From Pseudobdellovibrionaceae bacterium (GTDB lineage Bacteria; Bdellovibrionota; Bdellovibrionia; Bdellovibrionales; Bdellovibrionaceae): a DNA stretch of 54,554 nucleotides. The notes under the pieces were generated by a model. It worked only from the letters and a program-made list of their open reading frames with translations, had not been told where the DNA came from and made no database searches. This document shows positions 16,847 through 27,947 of the stretch, piece by piece. Numbering within the stretch: the first letter of the stretch is position 1; every line of letters begins with the position of its first letter. A program made the translations under genes and the position numbers. Location of the stretch: positions 6,760 through 61,313 of the forward strand of contig JAOASS010000015.1 in assembly GCA_030158485.1 (NCBI GenBank), read 5' to 3'.

Positions 16847-18305
16847 AGGGTTTTTCTTTCCCAATAATTGAAGCTTTCTCTAAAGCAAAGCCCGCGTTCA
16901 ATAATTTCTGTTCTTCAAAAGCCTGAGCTGTTAATTGAATCCCGATTGGCAGCCGATTTTTTGAAAGACCAAATGGAATGCTTATGCTTGGTAAGCCTGC
17001 CAAATTTGCCGAAGTTGTGTATAGGTCATTTAAGTACATGGCAAGCGGGTTAGATATTCTGTCGCCAAGTTTAAATGCAGGAGTTGCCGCAACTGGGCTT
17101 AAAATAATATCACATTTCTTATAGGCCTCGTCATATTGATTTTTGATTAACCGTCTGACTTTGCAGGCTTTCACATAATACTCTTCATGATAACCACTTG
17201 AAAGACAAAACGTGCCAATCATAATTCGCCTTTTCGATTCGCTACCAAAACCTTGTCCCCGGGTGATTGAATAAAAATCATCTAAGGAGGTGGCAGTTTC
17301 TTGCATTTCGGCTCTGAATCCAAACCTAACACCATCATATCTTGCCAGGTTAGATGAGGCTTCGCTTGCAGCAATTAAATAATAAACAGGTATCGAGTAT
17401 TCTATGAGCGACAATGAAATTGGAATGATTTCGGCTCCCATTTTTTTGAAAGCTTCAATGCTATTCTGCACAGTTTTTTCCACATCCGAATCAAGACCAC
17501 TTTTCAGGGCCTCTTCCAGAATTCCAATCCGCAGCCCCTTCACATCAGCTTTTAGATCTGCACTCCATCTTGGAATGACTTTTTGCGAACTTGTTCCATC
17601 CATTGGGTCATGTCCACATATCATTTCTAAAGCTAGCGCAGCGTCTTCAACATTTGAAGTCATTGGGCCCGCCTGATCAAGTGAGGAAGCATAGGCAATA
17701 ATTCCATAACGACTGACTCGGCCATAAGTCGGTTTCACACCAACAACTCCACAGAAACTCGCTGGCTGCCGAATTGAACCACCCGTATCCGTTCCGATTG
17801 TTCCCGCAACTAATCTTGCCGCTTGGGCGGCCGCAGATCCGCCCGATGATCCTCCGGGTACATATTCTGGATTCCAGGGATTTTTAACAGGGCCAAAAAA
17901 AGAAGTTTCATTTGATGAGCCCATTGCAAATTCATCTTGATTTAATTTTCCTAGAATGACGGCGCCAGAATTTTTAAGTTTTTTAACGACAGTTGAATCA
18001 TATGGTGGAATAAAGTTTTCCAAAATTTTTGAACCCGCCGTGGTTCGCAGGTTTTTTGTACAAAGCATGTCTTTAATTCCAAATGGAATCCCAGCAAGAG
18101 GGCCCAACACATCGCCAGCTTTGATTTGATCGTCAATATTTTGAGCTTGCTGAATTGCATTTTCATTCAAAGTGATAAAAGAATTCAGTTTTGTATCTAG
18201 TAATTGTATCCGATCAAGGAAGTGTTTTGTCACTTCAACTGCTGATACTTTTTTAGTTTTAATAGCTTCCGAAATTTCCCTGAAACTTGAAAAAGTGATA
18301 TTCAT
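16836..18305 (-). CDS. gatA: Aspartyl/glutamyl-tRNA amidotransferase subunit A
   Basis: GatA is the glutaminase subunit of GatCAB and releases ammonia from Gln. The 489-residue product has the amidase-signature Ser-cisSer-Lys triad: Lys 78 (GIKDM), Ser 153 in PGGSSGGSAAA and Ser 177 in GTDTGGSIRQPAS. These are the positions expected for the family. The start codon follows AGGA by about 7 nt and lies 8 bp after gatC. Confidence 0.96.
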   Translation of the reverse strand: MNITFSSFREISEAIKTKKVSAVEVTKHFLDRIQLLDTKLNSFITLNENAIQQAQNIDDQIKAGDVLGPLAGIPFGIKDMLCTKNLRTTAGSKILENFIPPYDSTVVKKLKNSGAVILGKLNQDEFAMGSSNETSFFGPVKNPWNPEYVPGGSSGGSAAAQAARLVAGTIGTDTGGSIRQPASFCGVVGVKPTYGRVSRYGIIAYASSLDQAGPMTSNVEDAALALEMICGHDPMDGTSSQKVIPRWSADLKADVKGLRIGILEEALKSGLDSDVEKTVQNSIEAFKKMGAEIIPISLSLIEYSIPVYYLIAASEASSNLARYDGVRFGFRAEMQETATSLDDFYSITRGQGFGSESKRRIMIGTFCLSSGYHEEYYVKACKVRRLIKNQYDEAYKKCDIILSPVAATPAFKLGDRISNPLAMYLNDLYTTSANLAGLPSISIPFGLSKNRLPIGIQLTAQAFEEQKLLNAGFALEKASIIGKEKPYVI

Positions 18306-18313
18306 TTTTTATC

Positions 18314-18607
18314 CTAAACCACTGGCGGAACTTTAAACAAAGACCCTTGTTGAGACGGCGCATTCGCAACCATTTCTTCAGAGGAATAGTTATTTTCAGC
18401 GATGTCCTCGCGCCAAAAAATTTCTATTTCAGTTGGAGTCACAAGGGGCTCGATGCCTTCTGTTGACAGGTTAGAAATTTTATCAAAAAGTCCCAATATT
18501 TGATTCAACTGATTCGTGTATTCTTGTGCTTGTTGTTCATTTATGGCGAGTCTTGATAGTTTCGCGATATGTTGAACCGCTTTAAAATCAACTTTAATAT
18601 CTGACAA
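18314..18607 (-). CDS. gatC: Aspartyl/glutamyl-tRNA amidotransferase subunit C
   Basis: GatC is the small belt subunit that holds GatA and GatB together. The 97-residue product shows the family pattern: HIAKLSRLAINEQQ near the N-terminus, a middle helix ending in IEPLVTP, then REDIAENNYSSEEMVANAP. The start is TTG at 18607, with GGGAGG 5 nt upstream. It is the first gene of the gatCAB operon and is divergent from ligA. Confidence 0.93.
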   Translation of the reverse strand: MSDIKVDFKAVQHIAKLSRLAINEQQAQEYTNQLNQILGLFDKISNLSTEGIEPLVTPTEIEIFWREDIAENNYSSEEMVANAPSQQGSLFKVPPVV

Positions 18608-18743
18608 GAAAACCTCCCATAAAATAACTTCTTCATTTTACTGTGTAATATTAAAAGGGCGCAACAAGACCCTTTTCTAAAAGAACTAACGACGCGCGTA
18701 ATGCCCCTTTCCAAAATTAAATTTTCAACTTCATATTTATTGA

Positions 18744-20783
<2,040 letters not shown>

Positions 20784-20799
20784 AATCGCACGCAAAAGA

Positions 20800-21018
20800 C
20801 TAAATATGGTCAATTACGATATCGCGATCCATGACGGTTTTTCTTCCATCTTGTTTCGCTTGTTCGATACCTTTCATACAAAGCTTTTCAACTGCTTTGC
20901 TAAGTATCTCTACTGTTGCGGCAGAAGTATTCATTCCACCTTTTTCTTTAATCAGTTTTTTTACTTTGCTCGTGACTACCAAAACTTCAGCCCCTGAGCC
21001 TTCTGTTGAATCATCCAT
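20800..21018 (-). CDS. Single-domain bacterial histone (histone-fold DNA-binding protein)
   Basis: The 72-residue product reads as one histone fold: alpha-1 about 16-26 (TSKVKKLIKEK), a long alpha-2 about 32-57 (SAATVEILSKAVEKLCMKGI), loop 2 with GRKTVM (58-63) and a short alpha-3 about 63-71 (DRDIVIDHI). Arg 59 and Asp 66 have the seven-residue spacing of the histone R-D clamp, and RKT matches the archaeal loop-2 sequence. The first 13 residues are an acidic extension. Known single-domain histones of Bdellovibrio bind DNA and are major chromatin proteins; by analogy this one should form dimers on DNA. GGAGG lies 5 nt before the ATG. It stands alone between ligA and a phosphoesterase. Confidence 0.88.
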   Translation of the reverse strand: MDDSTEGSGAEVLVVTSKVKKLIKEKGGMNTSAATVEILSKAVEKLCMKGIEQAKQDGRKTVMDRDIVIDHI

Positions 21019-21088
21019 TGAATCCTCCGTGTCAGAACTTCTATATCAGATATAAAGAGTTTCCCGAGTAATTATCAGTCTGACAATG

Positions 21089-22534
21089 TTATGCCTGAGT
21101 TACGTCGCTGCGCGGCTTAATATTTTTCTCAAATTTAAGCAGCTCAGCGCGGCGGCCGGCCTCTTTTGAAGCTTCGTGGGGGCTAATCCAAATAAAGTTT
21201 CTTTGCTCTATTGGTTTTTTATACTCAATGTCTTCAAAAGCAGGGGACCACGTCCCAGAATTTAAATGTTCCACCGCTCCGATAATTTCATGTCGCGTAT
21301 GATGTGTGTGCCCATAAATTACTCTTTTAACTTTTGTAATGACAGCTGTCATAGCTAAAATTCTGTCGTCAGGCTCTTTATAAGAAGAAACCATCGACAT
21401 CACCGACCGAGAGTAAAAAAGAAAAAATGGTAAAAACAATGTCGCCGGAAGAAAAGACCAAAAAAGGGAAATCCCAAAAGCAGCTTTAAGTGCTGTAAAA
21501 ATATAGAAAATAATCACTAAAGCTAAAATAATTAAAAATGCACGATCAAGCCACAATTCACGCGCAATTAAAATCGGATTTGATGAAGCTGGCGGAACAA
21601 TCAGCTCCTTCATTTCGCGAATCATACGAGGTTCTGCGTTGGCTTTTTCTGCCATTTTTTGAATTCGATCTTCAATTGTAAAAGCATTCCTAAGGGGAGC
21701 CGCAATTCGATCTTGTACTGTTCTTTGTAATGTTAAAACAGCACCGCCAAACCATGTCAGCACCAGAAGCGGTTGCGCTCTTGCCATATATCGCAGAAAA
21801 ATAACGACGTAATCTTTCATTGTCATAATATAATTGTTATCGGTATGAGGATTAAAAAAACCTAGTCCGTTCATAATATATCGACAGGCAATATTGCCGA
21901 AAGGTAACTTAAGATAAATATTATTATAACCTTTCACAAATGGATTTACAGGATCTTCGCACTGACAATAAGGATCATACTGGTTGCCATGCTCAACTAA
22001 TGTGTCTTGATTGCTAATGTAAAACCATTCTACAAATCTGACTTTTTCTTGATCTCGCGGCAATAGCTTTAATTGTTCCCGTATTTCAGCTTGAACATCA
22101 GGAAAATGAAGTTCTAAATCATGATTTCCAATAACAAATATAACTTTATTTCCCCTTTTGATAAAACTTCCAAGCGCTTGCACAAACTCTTGGTGGTCTT
22201 TTAAAATCTTTCTAATTTTATACTTCGCTTTATCAGACTTGGGCTCAAGTCCACGTTTTTTTTCTAACCAAGAAACTCTGAATGTCGGCTCATGGGGGAT
22301 CGAGACCACGCTGTCAAAATCAAAAATATCCCCGTTTAATATTAACTCAACACTTTGTCCCAGGGCTCTTTCTTCTATGTGTTTTAAAAAATCAGCCAAA
22401 ATATCATCGAAAAAAAATTGCTTGGTTTTATATTTTTTCCAAAGCGGATATTTTGTATTAACAGGCTCTTCTTCTGTTAAGTGTAAATCACTAATAATGG
22501 CCGTATGAGTAGAGTACTTAAATATGTCCGACAT
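21089..22534 (-). CDS. Membrane-associated metallophosphoesterase
   Basis: The 481-residue product carries the calcineurin-like metal-binding blocks in order: ISDLHL (about 15-20), NGDIFDFDS (about 65), GNHDLELH (about 137) and, after a long insertion, YGHTHHTRHE (about 417). The insertion of about 200 residues holds two or three hydrophobic stretches (about 245-262, 330-350 and 355-375), so the enzyme is probably membrane-embedded. The first half resembles LpxH-like enzymes, but the long insert makes the substrate uncertain. It is divergent from murD with a 40-bp gap that must hold both promoters. A GAAGG lies very close to the ATG. Confidence 0.82.
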   Translation of the reverse strand: MSDIFKYSTHTAIISDLHLTEEEPVNTKYPLWKKYKTKQFFFDDILADFLKHIEERALGQSVELILNGDIFDFDSVVSIPHEPTFRVSWLEKKRGLEPKSDKAKYKIRKILKDHQEFVQALGSFIKRGNKVIFVIGNHDLELHFPDVQAEIREQLKLLPRDQEKVRFVEWFYISNQDTLVEHGNQYDPYCQCEDPVNPFVKGYNNIYLKLPFGNIACRYIMNGLGFFNPHTDNNYIMTMKDYVVIFLRYMARAQPLLVLTWFGGAVLTLQRTVQDRIAAPLRNAFTIEDRIQKMAEKANAEPRMIREMKELIVPPASSNPILIARELWLDRAFLIILALVIIFYIFTALKAAFGISLFWSFLPATLFLPFFLFYSRSVMSMVSSYKEPDDRILAMTAVITKVKRVIYGHTHHTRHEIIGAVEHLNSGTWSPAFEDIEYKKPIEQRNFIWISPHEASKEAGRRAELLKFEKNIKPRSDVTQA

Positions 22535-22574
22535 TGCCTTCTAGTCTAGAAGAGCCTATGTTGTTTCGTAAAGC

Positions 22575-23825
22575 ATGAAAATGAAATCTCCTTTTCTTAT
22601 TGTAGGTTTGGGCAAAAGTGGTCTAGCGGCAAAGCGACTTTTGCTTTTATTGGGAATAAATGAAGACCAAATTAAAACTTTTGATGCTAAAGTGACTTCT
22701 GCTGACTTTTCTCAATCTGAAGATTTTGATTCATTCAATCCTGGAACCTTAGTTGTTTCTCCAGGATTTCCACTTAAAACAGCTTGGCTACAAAGTCTTA
22801 TAAATTCTGGCAGTCACTTAACCAGTGAGTTGACTCTGGCATTAGAAAACATGAGCACAGAAAAAATTATCGGAATCACGGGCTCGATGGGTAAAAGCAC
22901 AACAACAACTTTGTTGGGTCTAGGTGCTCAAGCTTTTACAAATCAAGTTTTTACAGGTGGAAACTTAGGCACACCTCTTGCCGATTATGCTGCAGATGTT
23001 TTAGAAAAAAAACGAATGACTGCTGAATGGGTTATCCTCGAGCTTTCAAGTTATCAATTAGAAAATGCGAATTCATTAAAAGTAGAATTAGGTTTGTTAA
23101 CAGCGTTGTCACCTAATCACCTTGAACGCTATGTTAGCTTAGATGAATATTATGAAACAAAGTGGTCATTAAAAAATCGCTGCAAAAAAGCTTTCTTACT
23201 AAATTATGATAGTCCTGAAATAGAACGCTGGTGTAGTACAAGACTTGATTCGATCTGTGGACCTGTTACCGCAAAAGACTATGATTTTGAAGATGCCAAA
23301 CTCATCGGAAACCATAATAAGCAAAATTTAGCTCTTGCTTTTTCAACAGCTGATTTCTTAAAATGGCCAGATAGTTCTCTCGAAGCCATGAAAAATTACT
23401 GCGGACTTGAACACCGTATTGAATTTGTAAATTCAAAAAATGGTATTCAGTATATCAACGACAGTAAAGCGACAACAATTGAAAGTGTTTTGGCAGCAGT
23501 GGACGCTTGCCTACCACTGGTTTCGGCAGATGGACTTCTTCACTTGTTTGTTGGTGGTCGAGATAAGAATCTTCCATGGGCTGAATTGGGACAATTAAGA
23601 AAACGTTCAAAAATTGTTTATCATTTTTTTGGTGAATGTGGTCAATTAGCACAGGGAAAATCTGGTCTGCACGGCAGCATTTCGGTCACTCTTAAAACTC
23701 TGACTTCTACATTTCATGCGAAGTCAGGTGACGTTGTTTTGCTAAGTCCCGGCGGATCAAGCTTAGACGAATTCAAAAACTTCGAAGATCGAGGTGATTT
23801 CTTTAAAAAATGGGCTTCATCTTAA
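22575..23825 (+). CDS. murD: UDP-N-acetylmuramoyl-L-alanine--D-glutamate ligase
   Basis: MurD adds D-Glu to UDP-MurNAc-L-Ala in the cytoplasm, an early step of peptidoglycan synthesis. The 416-residue product has the Rossmann-like N-domain (FLIVGLGKSGLAAK), the ATP P-loop of Mur ligases (GITGSMGKSTTT, about 100-111), the YINDSKATTIES block and the C-terminal domain ending in SPGGSSLDEF. It lies alone, far from any division and cell wall cluster. Its stop overlaps the stop of the convergent gene. A second in-frame ATG two codons later is an alternative start. Confidence 0.94.
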   Translation: MKMKSPFLIVGLGKSGLAAKRLLLLLGINEDQIKTFDAKVTSADFSQSEDFDSFNPGTLVVSPGFPLKTAWLQSLINSGSHLTSELTLALENMSTEKIIGITGSMGKSTTTTLLGLGAQAFTNQVFTGGNLGTPLADYAADVLEKKRMTAEWVILELSSYQLENANSLKVELGLLTALSPNHLERYVSLDEYYETKWSLKNRCKKAFLLNYDSPEIERWCSTRLDSICGPVTAKDYDFEDAKLIGNHNKQNLALAFSTADFLKWPDSSLEAMKNYCGLEHRIEFVNSKNGIQYINDSKATTIESVLAAVDACLPLVSADGLLHLFVGGRDKNLPWAELGQLRKRSKIVYHFFGECGQLAQGKSGLHGSISVTLKTLTSTFHAKSGDVVLLSPGGSSLDEFKNFEDRGDFFKKWASS

Positions 23826-25474
23826 AGCTGGATGATGTTTAAAACATTTGGAATTGTCGGTAAATAAATAGAACGCACAGTTTTTTCACCTGCTGATTGC
23901 ACTGCGTATTCTATGACGCTTTCTTCCGGATCTAAAATAAAAAATCCGCCACCAGCAGATCCAAAATTTCCTTCTACCACTTGCCCTTCTGAATCGAAAT
24001 AAATAACTTGAGCTGTTTTTGAACCAACAGCTTCTACTCTAAATGACTTTTGTGCACCTAAACCTAGAATAATCTTATTTCTTAGAGGTTTTTCAAGTTT
24101 CGCTTGTAGCAAAATAGTTTCAACCCATTCGCTCGTCACCATTGGAAAATTGTAAAGAGCTTCACCTGGTGGCAACACATATTGTGCCGTCATATATTTT
24201 TTATTTAAAGGATTAACAAGCGCATAAGCTGTGTCTAAATTATCTTGAACTGCTACATCTGCTTGTCCGTTTTCAATGACAATATCTTCTTCATGATTTT
24301 GTAAAGTTGCAACAACGCTTTGAGAGGTTTTATTAATCAAATCGTAAGCGGCAATTCGAACTGGACGACGCCTATCAGTTGCATCAATATCTGCAATTGA
24401 TAGCATGTTTTTACGAACAGAAATATTTTGAAATCCCATAAACTTATTTCCCTGGGTGGCTCTTATTGCGTATTCACCATCTGGAACTCCGACCACTGTA
24501 TAAAGACCGTGCGATGCTGTGAATTTTTGATTTGGGTCTGGAATATAAAACTCATTCAAATAAAGAGGGCGCAAATCATCACGACCTTCAACTTCCACTT
24601 GGGCGCCTGCTACAGAGCGCCCTTCATTTGTTGTTCGACCCCAAACTGTTCCTCCGGATACTTCAGCCGAAGAATAGCCGGCATCCTGTGCTAATTTTTT
24701 TAAGGAATCATTAGCTTTATTGTTAGGTATCATCACTCCGCGTTTATGAGTTTGATTGTTTGCCACAAGCCTTGTTGCTGGATGATTGGGTGTCGTAATC
24801 GTCATCACCACATGAGAGCCTGAATCTTCTAAATTGTTGACTGCAGTTTCAAATTTGGCAGCAAGATCTTTTGCTTCAGAACTGTCATAATCATAAAAAT
24901 CAATTACTCGCGCTCTGCCAAATGATCCTGTCTTGGACTGCGTTTGGATCTGAGACTTCTCGATATTTTTTAATCTATCAATATTGGCTGGTGCAGGTGG
25001 CTCAGTATACTTATCAGAAAAAGCGAGAATGTCTTTATACCGTGAAACGGAAAGCATCGGTCCCGCAGTCGTTGATTTATTAATACGATCAAGTGAAAAG
25101 CATCCTTCGCCAATAATTTCATGTTGGCTTCCGCGCAATCTTGCACACACATGCCCTTCTGCATTTGAAAACTTGATTGCATAGGTTCCTTTTTCTATGT
25201 CAACATCGCCATATTCAACTACTTGACCTTTATTTTCTCGGTGAATTTCTATGCGATTATTATCTGTTAACGCCAGTCCCTGCTTCAGCTCTAAAGGTCC
25301 GGATAACGTTAGCGCTACCGTGCTTTTTGAGTAGTCAATAATGACTGATGGTCTAACTTGCGAAACTTGGTGCACACTTGAGTTTCTGTTAAGAACAACA
25401 GGCTTTCCAATAACTTCATTCAAGTTAGCAAATTTCAAAGTCTCAAGTTTTTCTTGTGCTGTAGGCCTTTGCAA
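23822..25474 (-). CDS. Large exported protein of unknown function; true start lies upstream
   Basis: The stretch shown has 550 codons starting at an in-frame TTG. It looks beta-rich throughout; about residues 270-365 (GTVWGRTTNEGRSVAGAQVEVEG ... VVGVPDGEYAIRA) resemble a carboxypeptidase-regulatory-like (CarboxypepD_reg) domain. No catalytic motif was found. The same frame stays open another 51 codons upstream, to a TAA at about 25634. That part encodes a hydrophobic signal-peptide-like segment (LIQLLVIYFTAFAICTFS), but no ATG, GTG or TTG precedes it in frame. An ATG at 25679 would feed into it after a one-base shift in an A5 run. So either the start is unconventional, the gene is frameshifted, or there is a base error. 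Confidence 0.7.
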   Translation of the reverse strand: MQRPTAQEKLETLKFANLNEVIGKPVVLNRNSSVHQVSQVRPSVIIDYSKSTVALTLSGPLELKQGLALTDNNRIEIHRENKGQVVEYGDVDIEKGTYAIKFSNAEGHVCARLRGSQHEIIGEGCFSLDRINKSTTAGPMLSVSRYKDILAFSDKYTEPPAPANIDRLKNIEKSQIQTQSKTGSFGRARVIDFYDYDSSEAKDLAAKFETAVNNLEDSGSHVVMTITTPNHPATRLVANNQTHKRGVMIPNNKANDSLKKLAQDAGYSSAEVSGGTVWGRTTNEGRSVAGAQVEVEGRDDLRPLYLNEFYIPDPNQKFTASHGLYTVVGVPDGEYAIRATQGNKFMGFQNISVRKNMLSIADIDATDRRRPVRIAAYDLINKTSQSVVATLQNHEEDIVIENGQADVAVQDNLDTAYALVNPLNKKYMTAQYVLPPGEALYNFPMVTSEWVETILLQAKLEKPLRNKIILGLGAQKSFRVEAVGSKTAQVIYFDSEGQVVEGNFGSAGGGFFILDPEESVIEYAVQSAGEKTVRSIYLPTIPNVLNIIQL

Positions 25475-25708
25475 AAAATCTTTTTCGACAGCAACAACGG
25501 GTGAATGAGGATCAACTTCAAACTGAATTGATCTGGCTAAATTAATAAAAGTAAAAGACGAAACTTTCGATGGAGAGAAAGTACAAATTGCGAAAGCTGT
25601 AAAATAAATAACAAGAAGCTGAATCAGTTTTTATACCAATCTTTCTTAATATTCGAATATTCAAAAAATAGATATTCATTGAATACTCAGGCACTTACAT
25701 CATGTTAT

Positions 25709-26137
25709 TTAGAAAGCTCTGAAGTCGTCAATGACGTTGCGGTCCTTAAGACTTTCGTTAAGGGTCGTTTCGATTTGATGAGCCAGCTTTTGGGCTAGTC
25801 CTATTTCTTCTGTGATAATTTCGTACTGTTGGTCAACAATTCTGGCTTCTTGAAAGACTTCAATTTTAATATCGTAAGGTCGGCGTTCTCCCAATATTGA
25901 AACTCGGGTGTAAAAACGATTTTTTGCCTTAGCCAGACTAGGATCGACTTGGCCCCGCTTATTGTGAAATTCGGATATAAGTTCACGGCCATCTTCACTT
26001 GTTTTTTTGGGCTGACCAATAACGGTGACAATTGCTTTTCTGATATCAGTCAGCGCCGCTGGGCTTTCTTTAATAAAAATTCCCGTCTGACAACCAATCG
26101 TTAACAAAAAACTGATTGTCAAAAGCAACTTAGTCAT
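25709..26137 (-). CDS. Predicted lipoprotein, unknown function
   Basis: The 142-residue product starts with a short signal peptide and a good lipobox (LTIGC, Cys 16), so it should be lipidated and sent to the inner or outer membrane. The mature part is charged, with a helical C-terminus. I do not recognise a family. Its ATG overlaps the stop of the transaldolase gene by 1 nt (TAATG), making it the last gene of the lptM/dap/tal operon. Confidence 0.78.
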   Translation of the reverse strand: MTKLLLTISFLLTIGCQTGIFIKESPAALTDIRKAIVTVIGQPKKTSEDGRELISEFHNKRGQVDPSLAKAKNRFYTRVSILGERRPYDIKIEVFQEARIVDQQYEIITEEIGLAQKLAHQIETTLNESLKDRNVIDDFRAF

Positions 26138-26784
26138 TATTTTTTACCCAGCTTATTCCAGTCATCCAGAAACATTTTAAGACCTTTGTCTGTTAGCGGA
26201 TGCTGAGTCATCCCCTGCATCACTTTATAAGGAACCGTCACGATATCAGCGCCCATAAGTGCTGCTTGCTCAATATGAAGCGGACCTCGAACGCTGGCGA
26301 CAAGAACTTCAGTTGCGAAATCATAGTTTCTAAAAATTTGAATAATTTCTTCAACCATCGCCATTCCATTTTGGCCAATATCATCGAGTCGCCCAACAAA
26401 TGGTGACACCATTGTTCCACCAGCCTTTGCCACCAATAAGGCTTGTAGTGGATTAAAGACCAGCGTGACATTTGTTTTAATACCTTCTGCAGCTAACTTC
26501 TTAACCGCAATCAACCCTTCTTCAATTAAGGGAATTTTAACGACAACATTATCTGCCAACTTGGCAAGCGTCAGGCCTTCCTTAAACATTTCTTCAGATT
26601 GAGTTGAAATGACCTCCGCGGAAACGGGACCGCTTACTTCTTTACATATTTCTTTAATTGTTTGGTGAAAATCCCGACCATTTTTAGCAATCAAGGTTGG
26701 ATTTGTTGTCACACCATCAACCCAACCTTTTTTGTTGGCTTGTTTAATTTCTTCAATATCAGCACTATCAATAAAAAACTTCAT
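26137..26784 (-). CDS. tal: Small transaldolase / fructose-6-phosphate aldolase family enzyme
   Basis: The 215-residue product is the short single-barrel transaldolase (TalC/FSA subfamily). Conserved blocks are [21 protein letters not shown], the Schiff-base Lys in [29 protein letters not shown] and [11 protein letters not shown]. The enzyme transfers dihydroxyacetone units in the non-oxidative pentose phosphate pathway; subfamily members may instead cleave fructose 6-phosphate. Sequence alone does not separate the two. AGAGG precedes the ATG. It lies 18 bp after an unknown gene in the dap operon. Confidence 0.93.
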   Translation of the reverse strand: MKFFIDSADIEEIKQANKKGWVDGVTTNPTLIAKNGRDFHQTIKEICKEVSGPVSAEVISTQSEEMFKEGLTLAKLADNVVVKIPLIEEGLIAVKKLAAEGIKTNVTLVFNPLQALLVAKAGGTMVSPFVGRLDDIGQNGMAMVEEIIQIFRNYDFATEVLVASVRGPLHIEQAALMGADIVTVPYKVMQGMTQHPLTDKGLKMFLDDWNKLGKK

Positions 26785-26802
26785 TTAAAACCTCTTCTAC
26801 TT

Positions 26803-27255
26803 CTACAAGTTAATCAAAGCCTGCCCTTGAGTCAAAAACTCCACGGGATCTTCTACTACAGATTCTTGATCGAGCTCCAATAGAGACTTTTTTTTCACGC
26901 GGTGTTCCCAATAAGGTGCACATTCTGCTGCCAAATGAAGCACAAAAGGGTCTAGTTGTAGCTTAGGATTTGGTAGTGTTAATTCAGGGTCTAAACGAAG
27001 GACCCCTTCAATTGTCAGCAGTTCAACTTGTGCTTTAAGCGTAACAGTTGCGTACTCTTCAATGGTTTCACATCCTTCAATCTGTAAAACCATTTCAAAA
27101 AAATCTTGGCCCGATTCTGCTAATCTCTTTCTTTTATAAGCGCTTGAAGCTTTCACAATTTTAACAAATTTTCTTAAATTTATGATCTTTTGTTTTAATC
27201 GATTAAGCCCTTCGAAAGCTTCAACTTGAACGTGTACTAGCGCATGGGGATTCAT
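26803..27255 (-). CDS. Conserved-looking hypothetical protein in the dap operon
   Basis: I do not recognise this 150-residue protein. It has a helical, basic N-terminal half (about residues 18-50) and an acidic C-terminal half, no signal peptide and no membrane segment. It is therefore probably cytoplasmic. Its ATG overlaps the dapB stop by 4 nt (ATGA), so it is translated with dapB, and the transaldolase follows 18 bp later. Confidence 0.72.
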   Translation of the reverse strand: MNPHALVHVQVEAFEGLNRLKQKIINLRKFVKIVKASSAYKRKRLAESGQDFFEMVLQIEGCETIEEYATVTLKAQVELLTIEGVLRLDPELTLPNPKLQLDPFVLHLAAECAPYWEHRVKKKSLLELDQESVVEDPVEFLTQGQALINL

Positions 27256-27947
27256 ATTTTAAGAAGGTCTTTCATTTCAAAATATCCGCTTTTATAATGC
27301 AAAATTTGCTGAGATGCCCACATTGCACCTTTAGCAAAGACTCTTCTATTTAAAGCTGTATGTTCAATTGATATAATTTCCTCGTCAGAAAAAGCTTGAA
27401 TTCGATGAATACCATAAACACCGCCGGCTCTGATAGAAAGTGGTGCCGGAATGTTTTTCTGACCCAGTACTTCAATTAGTTTTTTTTGTAATAAAAGAGC
27501 CGTGCCGCTAGGCTTATCTTTTTTTAATTTATGATGAACTTCGTCAATTTGGAAATCAAAGTCTTGATAAGAATCAAAAGCCTCCAACATTTTGGTTATC
27601 AAAGCGATTCCCACACTCATATTGGGGGCCCAAAAAACACTTGTTTTTTTTGCATATTTTTTGATTTTTTCTAACTGATTGGCACTAAGCCCCGTCGTGC
27701 CAGAAACAAGAGGCGTCGGATACTGAATCAGTTGATCCAATAAACGATCGAGTGCTTCCGGTGTTGAAAAATCAATCCAAACATCGGGTCGCTGGGACTT
27801 TTTAGATTTCAAATATTGAGTGAGGTTCTTCGATGTGATTTCTGCCACAACGTCATGGCCTGCACTCAAGGCTAAGCTTTTAACTTCTTGGCCCATTCTT
27901 CCGGTTGCACCAACAATTCCATATTTTAATTTACGAATTGATTTCAT
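27252..27947 (-). CDS. dapB: 4-hydroxy-tetrahydrodipicolinate reductase
   Basis: DapB reduces the DapA product with NAD(P)H on the way to diaminopimelate and lysine. The 231-residue product is on the short side of the family. It has the nucleotide-binding loop GIVGATGRMGQEV (10-22), the conserved DEVHHKLKKDKPSGTA block (catalytic His-His and Lys) and the final RAGGVYGIH. It overlaps the end of dapA by 4 nt and the next gene by 4 nt. Confidence 0.93.
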   Translation of the reverse strand: MKSIRKLKYGIVGATGRMGQEVKSLALSAGHDVVAEITSKNLTQYLKSKKSQRPDVWIDFSTPEALDRLLDQLIQYPTPLVSGTTGLSANQLEKIKKYAKKTSVFWAPNMSVGIALITKMLEAFDSYQDFDFQIDEVHHKLKKDKPSGTALLLQKKLIEVLGQKNIPAPLSIRAGGVYGIHRIQAFSDEEIISIEHTALNRRVFAKGAMWASQQILHYKSGYFEMKDLLKI

